64,000 nucleotides of DNA from Tetraselmis striata (GCA_006384855.1 VCJN01001336.1:1-64000), one strand, 5' to 3'. Shown: positions 12,361 to 23,866, numbered from the stretch's first letter. Notes: a model not told the origin generated them from the letters alone. Translations and numbers: made by a program.

Positions 12361-13643
12361 GAATTATCAAGAATTACATGTATTGCATTTTCAGGTTGAT
12401 ATCAACAATGCCACTCTACATCCTACCCTAACTTGGCTAATTCCCCACCGCCGTTACTGCATTATTGCACTCATGCACGTATCAACGCCATCTCGTGTTA
12501 GACTCACCCGCTTCAGATTCCGGCCTCGTGTTACAGTACCGACCTTATACGAGTATTCGTTGCAACAATAAAACGTGATTACATTGTGACCTTGTATGTG
12601 CATAGTATGTGTAAATAAGTTTACACGGCTTTGATACGCTTAATTCCGCGCTGATACGACGAGGCACGCCGTCTCGCACCTCCCCCCCCCCCCCCCTTCC
12701 ACACACACACCTAAGGCAGCACTCTACGACACGCCTAATCGTTGCAAAGCTAGTAGATGGGTACTGAATTACAATCATGACGGTGTCAGCAACTGCTACG
12801 GTGTATGAGTACATGCCCACACATGTCTCTAGTTCACAGCCGTAGTACTATCCGCCCCCCCTCCCCCCGGTCCGCCTGATCCTCCTCCTCCGCCTCCTCC
12901 TCCACCTCCGCCTCCACCTCCGCCCCCGCCGCGGATGCCTCCATTACCATGTACAACAGCCCACTTCTAGCGATTTATCGTTGACACACAATATATCTAA
13001 TATCTAACCTATGCTAACACTGTTGTGCGCTAGGGACACATTGTCCGGCGTTGATGATGGCATACTTGTATGAACGTGGTGATAAGAAACTACCGCACTT
13101 GTAACGACATACCGTTGATACGATATATCGTTACCAACACTGTACGGGGTTGATGATAGCACAATAACACGGCCATACTCGCCGTGTGAACGATCGTTGG
13201 TGATAAAATACTGTCTATTGCACCTATAACGAGATATTGTTGACACGATACATCGCTAATAATATATTGTCAGGACATGTCCGGCGTTCACGACTTGTGA
13301 CGATTTGACGTTGACCCGATATAGTGTGCTGACAACTGCCCATGTTGGTGACATACTCGTATGAACGATCGTCGTGGGTGCTAAAACCTACCGCACTTGT
13401 AACGATTTATCTTTGATACGATATAGCGTGACTTAGTTAGACTGTGCGGTCGGGACAAACTGTCCGGGGTTGATGATAACGACATACTTGTATGAACGAC
13501 CGTGGATGATAAAATACTACCGCACTTGTAACGATTTTACATTGACACGATACATCGTTACTCCCGCTCCGCCGGGGCAGAAAACAGATAGAGCACAACC
13601 GATGTCAAGCTGGCGCGGAACAACTCCATGCGCGTCACTGTAC

Positions 13644-15190
13644 CTAGGTCCTTGGCTCATGTTTGACCCGTATCGGACTTGGTTTTTTGGCCAGGGTTAG
13701 GGCCTTGAGCACTATCCTGACGGGCAGGTAGACTCGGATCAGCTCCGGGAGTAGCGACACTGCCGTCGTCGCCAGTCCCTTGCGAACCGTGCCAACCAGG
13801 TCGCCCAAAGCCATCGGCTCCATGCTCTGGTCCTTGAAAAACGTGTTGACCGCTGAGAGGTAGGGTTGTAAATTACATGCCTTGATCGTTCCAAGGTTAT
13901 GGCCTAGCAACGTGACGCATACCGGGCCATGGTATCGGGGTAAACGGCCGGCGCGGGTCGTTGTTCCTCCTCGCACACGCGGAATTATTGCTTCAAACAT
14001 CTCGCGTACGACGACACAATGGTGGGCGCCCACGCTGCTGACAACAGCTCCATAGTTTGCGCGCTTATGGTGTCCGAACCTAGCATGCGGGTCATTCAGG
14101 GTCGAATATAATCGGCCCACGGTGTCGTACACCGCGCGACCTCGATCCGGTTATTTGTGGCGGCGGCGCGTACCGGCGCCGCACGTACCACACGTTGGCC
14201 GCGCGGCCCCGGAAATAGGGACAGCATGGCATTTACTGCTCGAAGTGCGAGAGTGCGGCGCCGATACATCGAGCTCGAAAGGGAACGCGGAATAAGGTCA
14301 CGGGCCAGTGAGGTCTGACAAGCATATCCCGCCCCACTTGCCGCCCTTGACGGGACATGCCGGTGCGCGGCTCCAACGCGGCTCCAACGCGCTCCAATGA
14401 TCCTCCACAGCAATCTTGGCGAGCACATGGTGCCATGCCTTGCCGTCCCACCGCGGGCCGACTACGGCAGCCGCCGCTCCGCTATGTACCAACTTGAGCA
14501 CGAGGTTATTGGGTAGCACGGGCCAAGGGGCATTGCACAAGTTGTTCTCCCGACGCCAACCAGCATCCAGCACGTGTAGCGAGTCCACCGCCTCGCACGA
14601 AGGGTCCAGCCACGCAACGTTGCAGCGCGGTAGCAGAGTATTCAGGGCCGACGCGAACCGGTCGATATAGTGCAGGCCGAAGCGGTTGTCCAGCTCCGCG
14701 ACGAGTAGAGGGTCGAGTTGGCAGTGTTCGATGTCGAGGCGCCTTCAGAGTCAATCCGCCCACACGCTCGCCGCCGACAAAATATGTAAGTAGCGGGCGC
14801 AGGTGGATGCTGTGCCTGTCCGTCATGCACCTCAATCGCCGCAGCTCGGCCGTCATATCTCTGCCGAGCGCGAGGTGAGGCCCGCGAGAACGTGACAGAC
14901 TGCCTAGTTTTCCTCGTGCATGAGGACATTTCGCCCGGCCACGTGCGGCAGGAAGCTCTCGACGGAGAGGCGGACGGCCTTGAACTCCTTCCAAGTGATG
15001 TGCCGGCGTTCGTCGTCCGAGCTGCTCCAGAACCCCTCGCATGTAGTCTACCATTGAGCGCCCCCCCCCCCCCCCCCCCCCCCCCTCAACCCATAACCGG
15101 AGCTGTCGGTGTGAAGGTAGGCCATCTCCACCGGCCAGTGGATCGGCTTGCCGTTGGAATTGAAATTTGTTACAACGTCTAGTCTGCTGC
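13644..15190 (-). pseudogene. DIRS-like element fragment: RNase H end and recombinase start
   Basis: Read on the minus strand. At about 15165-15085 a frame gives PIHWPVEMAYLHTDSSGYG, the first RNase H block. It breaks at a run of about 25 G's (C's on plus, 15060-15085). Further frames give HITWKEFKAV-like, CHVLAGLTSRS-like and then WRRENNLCNAPWPVLP and GPRWDGKAWHHVL (14550-14410), matching the 15.8-18.9 kb copy. After frame changes, 14000-13690 encodes a recombinase N-terminal segment (NLQPYLSAVNTFF). Reverse transcriptase upstream and recombinase catalytic half downstream are missing. Many frameshifts; a dead fragment. Confidence 0.75.
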
Positions 15191-15531
15191 ATCCACTCAC
15201 TCAGACTGAGTTGCTCTCAGGACCTGCTGCTATCTCTAACCACAGTGGGGAACACGAAATGTTATCACAGCTCAAGCTACCGGCCATCCTCCAATGTTTC
15301 CTAGCCCCTCCTCCTTCCAGTGGGCTATAGCTAAGACAGCAGCGCCCCCCTGCTGTCCCTACCTAAGTCAGACCCATCCCATCCAAAGCTCAGCAGGCAC
15401 ACTACGGCAGCCAGAGGCGTCCCGCTTGCTGCTACTGAGGTGGGATGGGGGAGGGAGCCAACCGGAATAGCTATATGGTGCTCAGTATTTATGGTCATAT
15501 TGGTAATATAGAGGTTTGATTACACCGGGCT
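15191..15531. other. unassigned spacer between DIRS copies
   Basis: About 340 bases with no ORF of note and no similarity that I could see elsewhere in the window. It separates an inverted DIRS fragment from the first direct repeat of the next copy. Confidence 0.4.
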
Positions 15532-15739
15532 ATTCTGTTACCGGTACCGGTAACGTCAAGATCCTACAGTAGTTTGAATGCTAGCGACCAGTACTTGTAC
15601 TCGCAGTACGCGTACCGCTTGGACTTCCCGATGTCCAGCGGCGCTAGCGACAGCATGCGACAGCCCTGCTACATGACGCACCCGCACCACGAGGGGAGTC
15701 CACCTTCTGCCTTTGCGCCAGCTGACCAGCTAGCGCAAC
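15532..15739 (+). repeat. direct repeat 1 of DIRS copy
   Basis: 208 bases starting ATTCTGTTACC and ending CAGCTAGCGCAAC. Near its start is the perfect 16-base palindrome TTACCGGTACCGGTAA. It has a 16-base insertion (near 15660-15677) relative to the second copy. Confidence 0.85.
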
Positions 15740-15840
15740 GGCGTCGCACCTCTCGTAGGTAGGTGTGCAAGGTGTGAATATCTCTACGAGTGGACGGTCT
15801 CGACGACTAGTCTTCCACCGCGACACTTGCGCTCGCTACG

Positions 15841-16838
15841 ATGGCAGGCGGCAAGAAGGCGGCAGACCCTACGAAGGCAACGCCAGCCGACAGTTTGGCC
15901 GAAACGCCCGCGGAGCCGACAGAGACGACACGGGACACGACAACGCTTGCGTTACTGCAAGCGCTGGAGTTGAAGGTGGACGCTTTATCGACCCGCTTGG
16001 ACGATCAGGACAACAACAAGCACAAGGAGCAGCGCGACATTCCCTCGGACGACGACGAAGTCGGCGAGGGTGGCAAGGAGCCGGAGCACGACGCCCGGAC
16101 AGCCGCCGCTACAGGGGGCGCGCGCGACGGCGCGGCCGTGTTCATCGACCCTCGGGATTGGGAAGACCTCTTGCCCCGGGCGTACCAAGACTGCCCCCCC
16201 CCCCGTCGGGCGCCACACGCCCGAGCCTCTGGCGGCCCCGTAACGACGAGGCCGACCGCTATCTCACTGAGGCCAACAAGACTGCGTCGCGCGACGAGTA
16301 CCGCCACCTGCTGTGCTATGGCATCTACCGCGCCGCCGCTAACGCGGCGGCTAAAACAGCTATGGCTACGCTTCGCGCGCCCGATACCCCCACCCAAGAC
16401 CGCGTCGACGCCCTCAACCTACTCGACGCCGCGCATCGCACGCTTGAAGCAGTGGGCGACGCGGATGAGGCCAGGCTCACCTACCTTCGACGCTTCAAGG
16501 CCAAGAAGGCCCTCACCCCCGAGGAGCAAGTCGCCGAGCGACTCATCTACTCCCGAGTCTTCGACACCGCCGAGCATGAACGCTCCGCCAACGTCGTCGA
16601 CGGCCTTTTGGCAGCGCTCGAGGAAAAGCGCCTCGAGGTCGGCCTCGCGGCTGCGGCCAAGGCACAAGCAGCAGCGACCTTCAAGAGGCAAGCAGCGGAG
16701 CGCGACACCGACCGCGACAAGGCGCGGAAGGAAAAGGACAAGGCGGCGCGCGAGAGGCGGGAGCAGCAACGCCGCGAGGCGGGCGCCAAGAACCGCGACA
16801 AGAACGGCGGCAGGACCGGCGACAAGACACGCGACTGA
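15841..16838 (+). pseudogene. Gag-like protein of DIRS element, frameshifted
   Basis: Starts at ATG 15841 (MAGGKKAADPTKATPADS). The N-terminal 120 residues hold a short coiled-coil-like segment (LLQALELKVDALSTRLDDQ), an acidic patch and the block FIDPRDWEDLLPRAYQDC. The frame is lost in a run of 11 C's at 16194-16204. In another frame it resumes (ADRYLTEANKTASRDEYRHLL), passes ADEARLTYLRRFKAKKAL, and ends in a highly charged Lys/Arg/Asp tail at the stop at 16838. The same blocks occur in the copy at 22.3-23.3 kb on the other strand, so this is a conserved element protein. Homopolymer slippage is the simplest cause; programmed frameshifting is less likely because the reverse transcriptase is a separate frame further on. 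Confidence 0.75.
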
Positions 16839-16884
16839 CGGTGTGGCGCGCCGCGCCGACAGCTGTTGCCCCGACTCCGACTAT

Positions 16885-18856
16885 ATGCGTCACCGCGTAA
16901 GGCGGAGTTGGCGGCACTGGCGAGACATCGGCGCGAGCGCGCAAGTGACGAGCTGGATACGGGATGGCGTACGCGTGCCTTTCCGATACAACCGGCCACC
17001 CCCAAGGTTCAACCAAGGCGTCTCGTTCAACGACGCAACCCCTGCCCAACTTAAGTTCCTCACCGCTGAACTAAGACGCTTTACGGCGGCCGGCGCGCGG
17101 GAGAAGTCGTCGTGCGCATGGTGGGTGTCCCGGGCGTTCTTCGTTCCGAAGCCCGGCGACAACCAGTGGCGTTTCATCATCGACCTCCGCGTGCTCAACA
17201 CCTTCTGCGCGCGCAAGCGACTACGGATGGAGACACTCATGGGCGTCCGACACCTGACCGCGAAATGGGACTACATGTTTTCGTTCGACCTGCAAGACGG
17301 CTTCTATGCCCTGGGCATCGCGCCCTCCGACCGCGACTACTTCACGGTCAGCATCCGCGGGACCCTCTACCGGCTGTGCGGCCTTCCCATGGGCTGGTCG
17401 CTCAGCCCTTACTACTTCACGACGTTCACGATGACGTTCGTCAAGCACCTACGCTCTCCGCCTACCCCCGCTGCGCCTGGCAATGTCCCGCGGTCGCGCC
17501 GCTGGCTGCGCCGCGGGCTGTGGAGGGGAGCGCGCATCTTACCATACGTCGACGATTTCTTGTTGTTCGCCTCGTCGGAGCCGGAGGCGCTGGAGCTCCG
17601 CCAGCGCGTCGCCGACTTGCTGGACAGCCTGGGCTTGCTGCGCAACCCCGCCAAAGGGGAGTGGGAGCCGGTCCAGTACGGCCAGCACCTGGGGGTGGAC
17701 ATCGACACAGCCACGGGATATTTTTATGCCCCGGTGGACAAACTGCAGCGGCTCGCGCGCCAAGCCAAGCAATTGATGCAGCGCGCGGCCCGCGACGCCC
17801 GTTGGCTACCCGTGCGGGAGCTGCAGTCGCTCGTTGGGCGGGCTCAATACTTTTTTCTTGGCAATCCCGGCCGCGCGCTTCTACCTACGGGAGCTCCACG
17901 ACGTGGTGGGCTCCAAGTGGGGCGGCCGAGTGCTCATGACACACCAGTTGCGGCGCGATCTGCAGTGGTAGACCGCCGTGCCGACTCAGGCCAACGGCCA
18001 CCCTATCCACCGCCATGTGGAGACGGCCTACATGCACTGCGACAGCTCCGGCTACGGTCAGGGTGCAGTGCTAAATGGTAGGCTGGAGGCGCGGGGGTTC
18101 TGGGGGGCAGCCGACGAGCGCCAGCACATCACCTGGAAAGAACTGAAGGCCGTCGGGCTGGCAGTGGAGTCTTTCCTGCCGCAACTCGCCGGTCGCCGCG
18201 TGTTGCTGCACGAGGACAACCAGGCGGTGTGCAGCGTCCTTGCTGGCCTCACCTCCCGCTCTCCGGCGATGATGGCGGAACTACGCAAGCTATGGTACCT
18301 GCTGGACCGCAACGGCGTACACATCAGAGCCCGCTACATCCGGTCCGCCGCGAACGTCTGGGCGGATCGACTGAGCCGACACCTCGACAGCGACGACTGG
18401 CAACTGGACCCCGTCCTGTTCGCAGAGCTGGAGGCAATGTGGGGTGCGCACTCCGTCGATCGGTTCGCATCAACCATGAACGCGATGCTACCACGCTACA
18501 ACGCTGCGTGGCTGGACCCCGGCTGCGAGGCGGTGCACTCCATGCACCTGTCCGATGCGGAGTGGCGTCGCGAGAACAACTACTGCAACCCCCCTTGGCC
18601 GCTTCTGCCGGACCTGGTGCAGAAGCTGCGCCAGAGCGGCGCGGCCGCTACCGTCGTGGCCCCTCGTTGGGAGGGCAAGGTGTGGCACCATGCACTTACC
18701 GAGATGGCGGTGGCGGAGCGCGCGGTACTGCCTCGCCGCGATCTTTTTCGGCCGTGGCGAAGGGCAGGGCGCGATATGCCCGGAGCGCCGCGCTGGGCAG
18801 TGAGTATCTTCCGTGTGCCATACCGTCATGGCTGCACCTGCGCCGCGGATCAGTGA
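16885..18856 (+). pseudogene. reverse transcriptase-RNase H of DIRS element, broken
   Basis: First ATG 16885. RT blocks are WWVSRAFFVPKPGDNQWRFI, FSFDLQDGFYALGI, CGLPMGWSLSPYYF and the catalytic LPYVDDFLLF (YVDD) near 17545, then a thumb region (GQHLGVDIDTATGYFYAP). At the T run near 17850-17856 one extra base shifts the frame, and a TAG at 17969-17971 replaces a Trp-like codon (LQW-stop-TAVPTQ). RNase H follows: CDSSGYGQGAVL, ITWKELKAV, HEDNQAV and NVWADRLSRHL. The frame ends with DRFASTMNAMLPRYN, NNYCNPPWPLLP and APRWEGKVWHHAL, the block that commonly follows RNase H in DIRS elements. Stop after 18856. The protein would copy the element RNA; this copy cannot. Confidence 0.85.
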
Positions 18857-18929
18857 GCGCAACCTTGGCGCTGTTCCCGGTATGAGGTGCTACACCTGTC
18901 GTCAGGCCCGCGCGCGCGCCACGCGTGCC

Positions 18930-19107
18930 GCGGGCAAAATATCTGTTGGACATCCAGACCAGCGGCACGAACCCGTGGGCAGCTACTATGCGTCCGTACA
19001 TGCGTTCAGTACTAGGTAACGACCAGCTCGGCGAAACGGCGCTTCATTTGCACGCGTCGGCGTGGGCAGAGACTACCGCCAGTACGTACGGCAGTGCCAT
19101 CCGTGCC
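18930..19107 (+). pseudogene. tyrosine recombinase, N-terminal stub
   Basis: The frame reads TNPWAATMRPYMRSVLGNDQ then ETALHLHASAWAETTASTYG and SAIR. This aligns with AVAPWAASLRARLQDAFGSD and DLLSSSLSAQTLKSYAGRL of the intact recombinase at 31.4-33.0 kb. It is cut at 19108 by the second direct repeat, so core-binding and catalytic domains are missing. Confidence 0.7.
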
Positions 19108-19299
19108 ATTCTGTTACCGGTACCGGTAACGTTAAGATTCTGCAGTAGTTTGAATGCTAGCGACCAGTACATGTGCTCGCAGTACGCGTCCCGCTTGGAC
19201 TTCCCGATGTCCAGCGGCGCTAGCGACAGCATGCGACGCACCCGCACCACGAGGGGAGTCCACCTTCTGCCTTTGCGCCAGCTGACCAGCTAGCGCAAC
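19108..19299 (+). repeat. direct repeat 2 of DIRS copy
   Basis: 192 bases, same start (ATTCTGTTACC), palindrome and end (CAGCTAGCGCAAC) as 15532-15739, with a few substitutions and without its 16-base insertion. Confidence 0.85.
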
Positions 19300-20128
19300 C
19301 CACCCACCCCGCTATGCTACCCTTTTATTGCGGACAGTACGCCCCGTGGGCCTACTCACACCCAAAAATGTAAGATATTCACATGATGAGCCGGCTAGCT
19401 TGGGGGGGGGGGGGGGGGGGGGGGGCTGCAGTGCCCTCCATTTCTATTTTTTTTCTTTTTGGCACATTATACTACGTTTAATGGCATGATGACTTCGTCT
19501 CGTGCATGTACCGGTACCAACTCTGCGGGTCGGGCGATACACTGTTTGAAATACTTTCGGGGAATAGCGCTGGTAAATTCGAAAAATGTATTCCGGGCAT
19601 ACCGGCTAGAAACGTCCGGAGTTCTTGGGTGGCGGCGCTGATAGTCGCAGGCGTGCGTCCAACTTAGGGTTGGGCGCCTTGCCTGCGGAGCCTCCGCATA
19701 CGATCCACCTGCGGCTGCAAGGGGGCCTTCCGGCGCGGGGGGCGGCGGGGGCGATGGGCCTCTGCCGCGAGCTGGGCCAGGCGGGACGCCTGGGCTGGTG
19801 TGCTGAATGTGGGGGTATGCTCGAGGGGTTGGTGGCCTCTAAGGTCTCTCTTGTCGCGGTGGATGCTGCTTGGGCTGCGGCCGGCGGAGCCGGCTCGGGG
19901 TGCGGGGTGGATCGACGCTTGTCGCCGGCTGCGCGACTGCCGGTGGCGAGTTGTCGCTGTCAATCTCCGTGGCTTGAGGGGCTGCCGCGCCCGGGTCGTG
20001 GGCCACTTGTAGCTGGGTAGTTGGTGGTGGCTGGAGCTCTTAGGGGAGCTGGCCATGGTGCATCGCCGACTGGTCGGCTGTATGCGGCGCCGGGTGGTGA
20101 GCAGTCGCGATCTTGGGGGTCTTGGGGG
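19300..20128. other. unassigned, partly GC-rich
   Basis: Contains a 26-base G run near 19400-19426 and a T-rich stretch near 19445-19460. From 19620 the sequence is GC-rich with long overlapping frames on both strands. They are Arg/Pro/Gly-rich and match nothing that I recognise, as expected of GC-rich non-coding DNA. Confidence 0.4.
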
Positions 20129-20930
20129 GTTCGGCTCTGCCGCTGCGCGGCGCATCGATGGTGGCGCCGACCTCGGCCGCTTGGTGTTCCTCGGGTCTGT
20201 TGATGTTCTTGTTGGCTGTTGTGGTAGTCTCCTACGGAGCCTGCTCTTCACGCCGCGGAGGGCGCTGGCCGTCAGTTAGCCGGGGGCGGGCAGCCGATGG
20301 AAGTCGGGTGCCTGCGATTTGTTCCGCACGGATGGCGGATCGGATCTTGGGAGGTTGGGTCGCACGGTTGCGGGTCGCTAGATTGCCGAATAGCAGGGCG
20401 GCTTGCGTGGCACAGTCGGTATCAAGGGGAAGATCGATTGCGGGCTGGCGGGACTGGCGGCTCGAAACGCGGAGGGGGCTGCGGACAGCAGGTGGGAGGC
20501 GGGTGTATGTGAAGTTTTTCGCGGCAATGGTTGATGGGGTCTTGGTGGGTACGGCTCTGCCGCTGCGCGGCGCATCGATGGTGGCGCCGACCTCGGCCGC
20601 TTGGTGTTCCTCGGGTCTGTTGATGTTCATGTTGGTTGTTGTGGTAGTCTCCTGCCGAGCCTGCTCTCCACACCGCGGAGGGCGCTGGCCGTCAGTTAGC
20701 CTGGGTCGGGCGGCCGGTGGAAGTCGGGTGCCTGCGATTTGTTCCGCAGTGATGGCGGATCGGATCTTGGGAAGTTGGGTCTTGCCGCCGCGCGGCGCAT
20801 GGAGAGCGGCGCATCGAGAGCGGCGCCGACCGCGGCCTTCTGTTGCTCCTCGGGTCTGTTGATCTCCATGGTGGTTGTAGTGATGACCTCCTGTGGGGCC
20901 TGTTTGGTGGTGGGTCGTCAGGTCGTCGGG
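20129..20930. repeat. tandem repeat, unit about 420 bp, roughly two copies
   Basis: The segment GGTGGCGCCGACCTCGGCCG and its surroundings recur at about 20160, 20580 and, diverged, 20825. The second copy repeats TGATGTTC, GTGGTAGTCTCCT, GGAGGGCGCTGGCCGTCAG and TGCCTGCGATTTGTTCCGCA in order. Open frames on both strands are products of the duplication and GC content; no protein was recognised. Confidence 0.8.
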
Positions 20931-21029
20931 CGGTCCACCGTTTCACATGAGTACACTATCATCACTAGTAGAGCCGCGCCGGCTCGCCCGGATTTAGTAC
21001 ATAGGCAGTACTTCGCCCGGTGTTAAGGG

Positions 21030-23390
21030 GCGGCTGAAAAGTGAGAAGTGGTCCTTGCCGTTGGACTGAAAAGGCACCCTTGTCCATCACTGCATGTCTC
21101 ATCGGAGGTGCGGCGGGTCATCCGAACCCGACCGCCCAACCTGTCGCCCAAGCACCACGGCGTGGAGCTCGCGGAGGAGGAACCGGGCGGAGGCACATGT
21201 ACAGTATCTGCCCCGCCAATGACTGCAGGTCGCGCACGGCAAGCCGCCGCGCGTTTCGAGTGGCCCGGCCGATGAGCTGCGTGGTCTGCCGCGCCAAGCG
21301 CGCCAGCTTGTCGGCCGGCGCGTGGAAATAATTTGTCGATGTGTGGATGTCCACCCCCATATGCATGCCGAATGGGCATGGCTCCCGGAATCAACCGCTT
21401 GTGGGGTTCCGCTGCATCCCCAAGGGGTCGAGGAGGCTAGAGAGCCGCTGGTGCAGGCGGAGCGGCTCCTCCTCTGATAAAGTGAAGAGGAGGAATTCGT
21501 CTACATAAGGTAAGTTGCGCGCTCCTCGCCACCGGGCGCGCCGGAGGTAGCGCTTGCTCCGTGTGGGCCACGTAGACCATGGCGGGGGGGGAAGGGGGGG
21601 GGGGGGGGGGGGAAGGTCCGGATCGGGCTTGTGGAGGTAAGTGACAATGGTCTCGGCGAATTCGATGACGTCGAAGGGGGAGAGGGACTAACCCATTGGT
21701 AGACTGGCGAGGCGTTAGACTTGTCCACGCACGTCCACGGTGAAGTAGTCTCGCTCTTGCTCCGCGATGCCTAGATAGGGCGTAGAAGCCGTATTGCATG
21801 TCAAAGGAGAACATGTATTCTCCCTTCTTGTGGGGTGCCGCACTCCTTCTAGCTAGAAGGTCTCCATCTTGATGCGCTTGCGCACACAGTAGGAGTCCAG
21901 CACCCGTGCGTAGGTCAATGATGCAGAGCCATTGATTGACGCCGGGCTTGGGGACTAAGAAGGGTCTTGATACCCACTTGCTGCATGTGCCCTACTCCCA
22001 CGCGCCGGACGCCATGAATAAGCGGGCGAGCTCGCCCTCGAGAAAGGTAAGCTGCGTCGGGGAGCGTCTTGCAGTGATGTACCGTTGTGGGAACGAGACG
22101 GGGGGCGGTTGTGCTTGAAGGGGATTCGGAAGCCCTCCCACACTCACCGTAGAACTTGCTCGCTAGCGCCTACGTACGTCTTGCCAGCTCCGCCGCACGC
22201 GATATCGCATGTAGTCGGAACCGGGGATACAAGTGTCTCCGCGGCGGGGCACTGACACCACCATTCTTGTTCCGCCTCGGGAATAAGAATTTTCTTAGCA
22301 TGGTCGCCGGGCTGGGGCTTGCCCTTCATCGCGCCCTTGTTCTTGTCCTTGTCCGCCTATCTCGCTCTGCTCGCTCCTGCTTGAGGCGGGTGCCACCTCC
22401 GCCTCGGTCCGCCCCCTTCCCCGCCTCCGCCCCCGCCCCCGCCCCCGCCCCTCCCCTCCATGGCGCTGCCCTTGAAGTGCGCTGCGGCCTGGGCTTTGTC
22501 TGTCTGGTTGAGGATGACCTCGAGTCGCTGATGGTCCATGGCACAGAGGAGGTCGTCGACGCCGTTACTGGAGCGCTCGGCGGCGGCGGTGGTATCGAAG
22601 AAGCGGTTGTGGACGAGCTGCTCGGCGACCCGCTCCTCGCTGGTATGTGCCTTCGTGCACTATAGGTGTCTGAGATAGGTGAGCGTGTCCTCGTGGGCCC
22701 GGCTGCACGTCGCGATCGTGCGGACGGCGGAGTCCAGCAAGTCGTTGGCGTCCGCAGTTTCGAAGGCGGTGGCGTTGCGCACGCGAAGCGTTGCCACAAC
22801 ATCTGCTAGCGACGCGTGAGCGGCGGCGGTAAAAACGCCATAGCACATGAGGTGACGATTCTTGTCTCGAGTCGCGTGCTTCTTCTCGTCCGTTAGGAAG
22901 CGCCCCCCCCTCATCGTGTCGTGGGGTCCAAAGTCCGGGCGTTGTGACGCCCACGGGAGGCATACACTCGGCGTAAGCCCTTGGCATGTTGTCAGTCCAG
23001 TCGCGCGGGTCTATGAACGCCGCGATACCGGGGGTCCTTGCATGGAAACCGGGGGGAGGGTCGTCCTCTCCATCGCCACCCGCGATGCTATCGTCTAGCG
23101 TCGAAGGAATGGGTTTCCGCTTGTGTTGTTACTATATTCCGGTAAGGGTGCGTGAGTCCAGCTCGTCGAGGCAGCCGCAACATCACCTGCCGCCCTTGCT
23201 CATTGAGGCTAGCGATGTAAGCTGATTGTCGCAGCTCGAGCGTCTCGACCGCCCTCCTCTGGTCGGATGTACATGTCGTTGGGTAACCGTGGGATGGCCA
23301 TAAACGTGTGTGGTCGTTCCCGTCGTCTCGAGCGGCTCGTCGGTCGTCGTAAGTTAGTAAGGGGAGATCGGGTGTCACCTTATGAGACTG
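21030..23390 (-). pseudogene. DIRS-like element copy (Gag and reverse transcriptase), heavily decayed
   Basis: Minus-strand counterpart of the 15.5-19.3 kb element. Gag pieces lie at 23378-22330: ETLELRQSAYIASLNEQGRQ, a DPRDW-like block with MPRAYAECMPP, then LTDEKKHATRDKNRHLMCYG, THEDTLTYLRHL-like sequence and a charged tail. RT pieces lie at 22140-21040: EGFRIPFKHNRPPSRSHNG, MFSFDMQYGFYAL and the thumb block HMGVDIHTSTNYFHAPADKL followed by ARNARRLAVRDLQSLAGQIL-like sequence. Numerous frameshifts. RNase H and recombinase are absent; the copy ends near 21030. Confidence 0.75.
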
Positions 23391-23741
23391 CTAGAGTCTC
23401 GATGCCGTTGCACTATATGATCTACTGAATGACGCAAAGACGGAAGGTGGAGTCACCGCGCCGCGCCGCGCCGCGGGGCGTCAAATAGGGGGCGAAGGGA
23501 GGGCAAAGACGCACATCGGTAGCAGCGTATGTACGCTGGAATCTGTAACGTCGGGTTTATCCCCGTCTTACTTGGACCCCGTGTAATTCAAACCTCCATG
23601 CATGATTTCAAAACGACCATATTTAAAGCAGTAGTACTAAGGCCACGTCGCCAATACTAAGGCCATCACAACTACCTAGATTTATTGTTGCAGCTGCCAT
23701 TTTCTCCCTCAGAAAAGGGGGGGTAGGACCGGATATTGGCA
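23391..23741. other. unassigned spacer
   Basis: About 350 bases between the DIRS fragment and the next element. Holds a short CGCCG-rich stretch at 23455-23480. A segment AAAACGACCATA near 23612 is also found near 30970, just outside the second Gag-recombinase element, so the element's outer boundary may lie slightly further left than I placed it. Confidence 0.4.
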
Positions 23742-23866
23742 TTTCAATGCTGAGTCTGGTTGTACCAAAAACGTCGCGCATGCTGTTTTACACGGACAAG
23801 AGCAAAAATTGGCAGGAAGGTTAAGTGAAAGCGTGGAGGGAAAATTAACGGAGTCAGGGAGGAGGC

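Larger units (their letters stand above)
9300..13563. mobile_element. foldback-like element with long imperfect inverted arms
   Basis: The left arm (about 10045-11275) and the right arm (about 12383-13563) are inverted copies. Both hold the same modules in mirror order: degenerate repeats with a shared core (around TACAAGTATGTCGTTAT), a GGA-rich or TCC-rich stretch (10620-10780 and 12850-12960), a block with a G or C run (10820-11100 and 12545-12835), and a block ending at GTTGATATCAAC. The left side extends to about 9300 with further degenerate units. The middle, 11280-12380, has no recognisable protein. No terminal motif or target duplication could be fixed, so the class (Foldback, MULE-like or satellite-derived) is open. 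Confidence 0.55.
15532..19299 (+). mobile_element. DIRS-like retroelement, decayed, bounded by about 200-bp direct repeats
   Basis: Direct repeats at 15532-15739 and 19108-19299 flank a Gag-like frame, a reverse transcriptase with RNase H, and the first part of a tyrosine recombinase. Gene order and the recombinase place it with YR retroelements (DIRS, PAT, Ngaro, and TOC3/kangaroo of volvocine algae) rather than LTR elements with DDE integrase. All coding units carry frame damage. The second direct repeat begins inside the recombinase frame, so the catalytic domain is absent and the copy is defective. Confidence 0.8.

Noticed and set aside
15841..18081. Reading the 746-codon frame as one Gag-Pol fusion
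   Set aside because: Between about 16205 and 16880 this frame is not the conserved one. The Gag C-terminal half lies in another frame that is conserved in a second copy, so the apparent fusion is accidental.
19664..20251. 195-codon Arg/Pro-rich ORF
   Set aside because: No recognisable domain; open frames on both strands in a GC-rich tandem repeat. Not supported as a gene.
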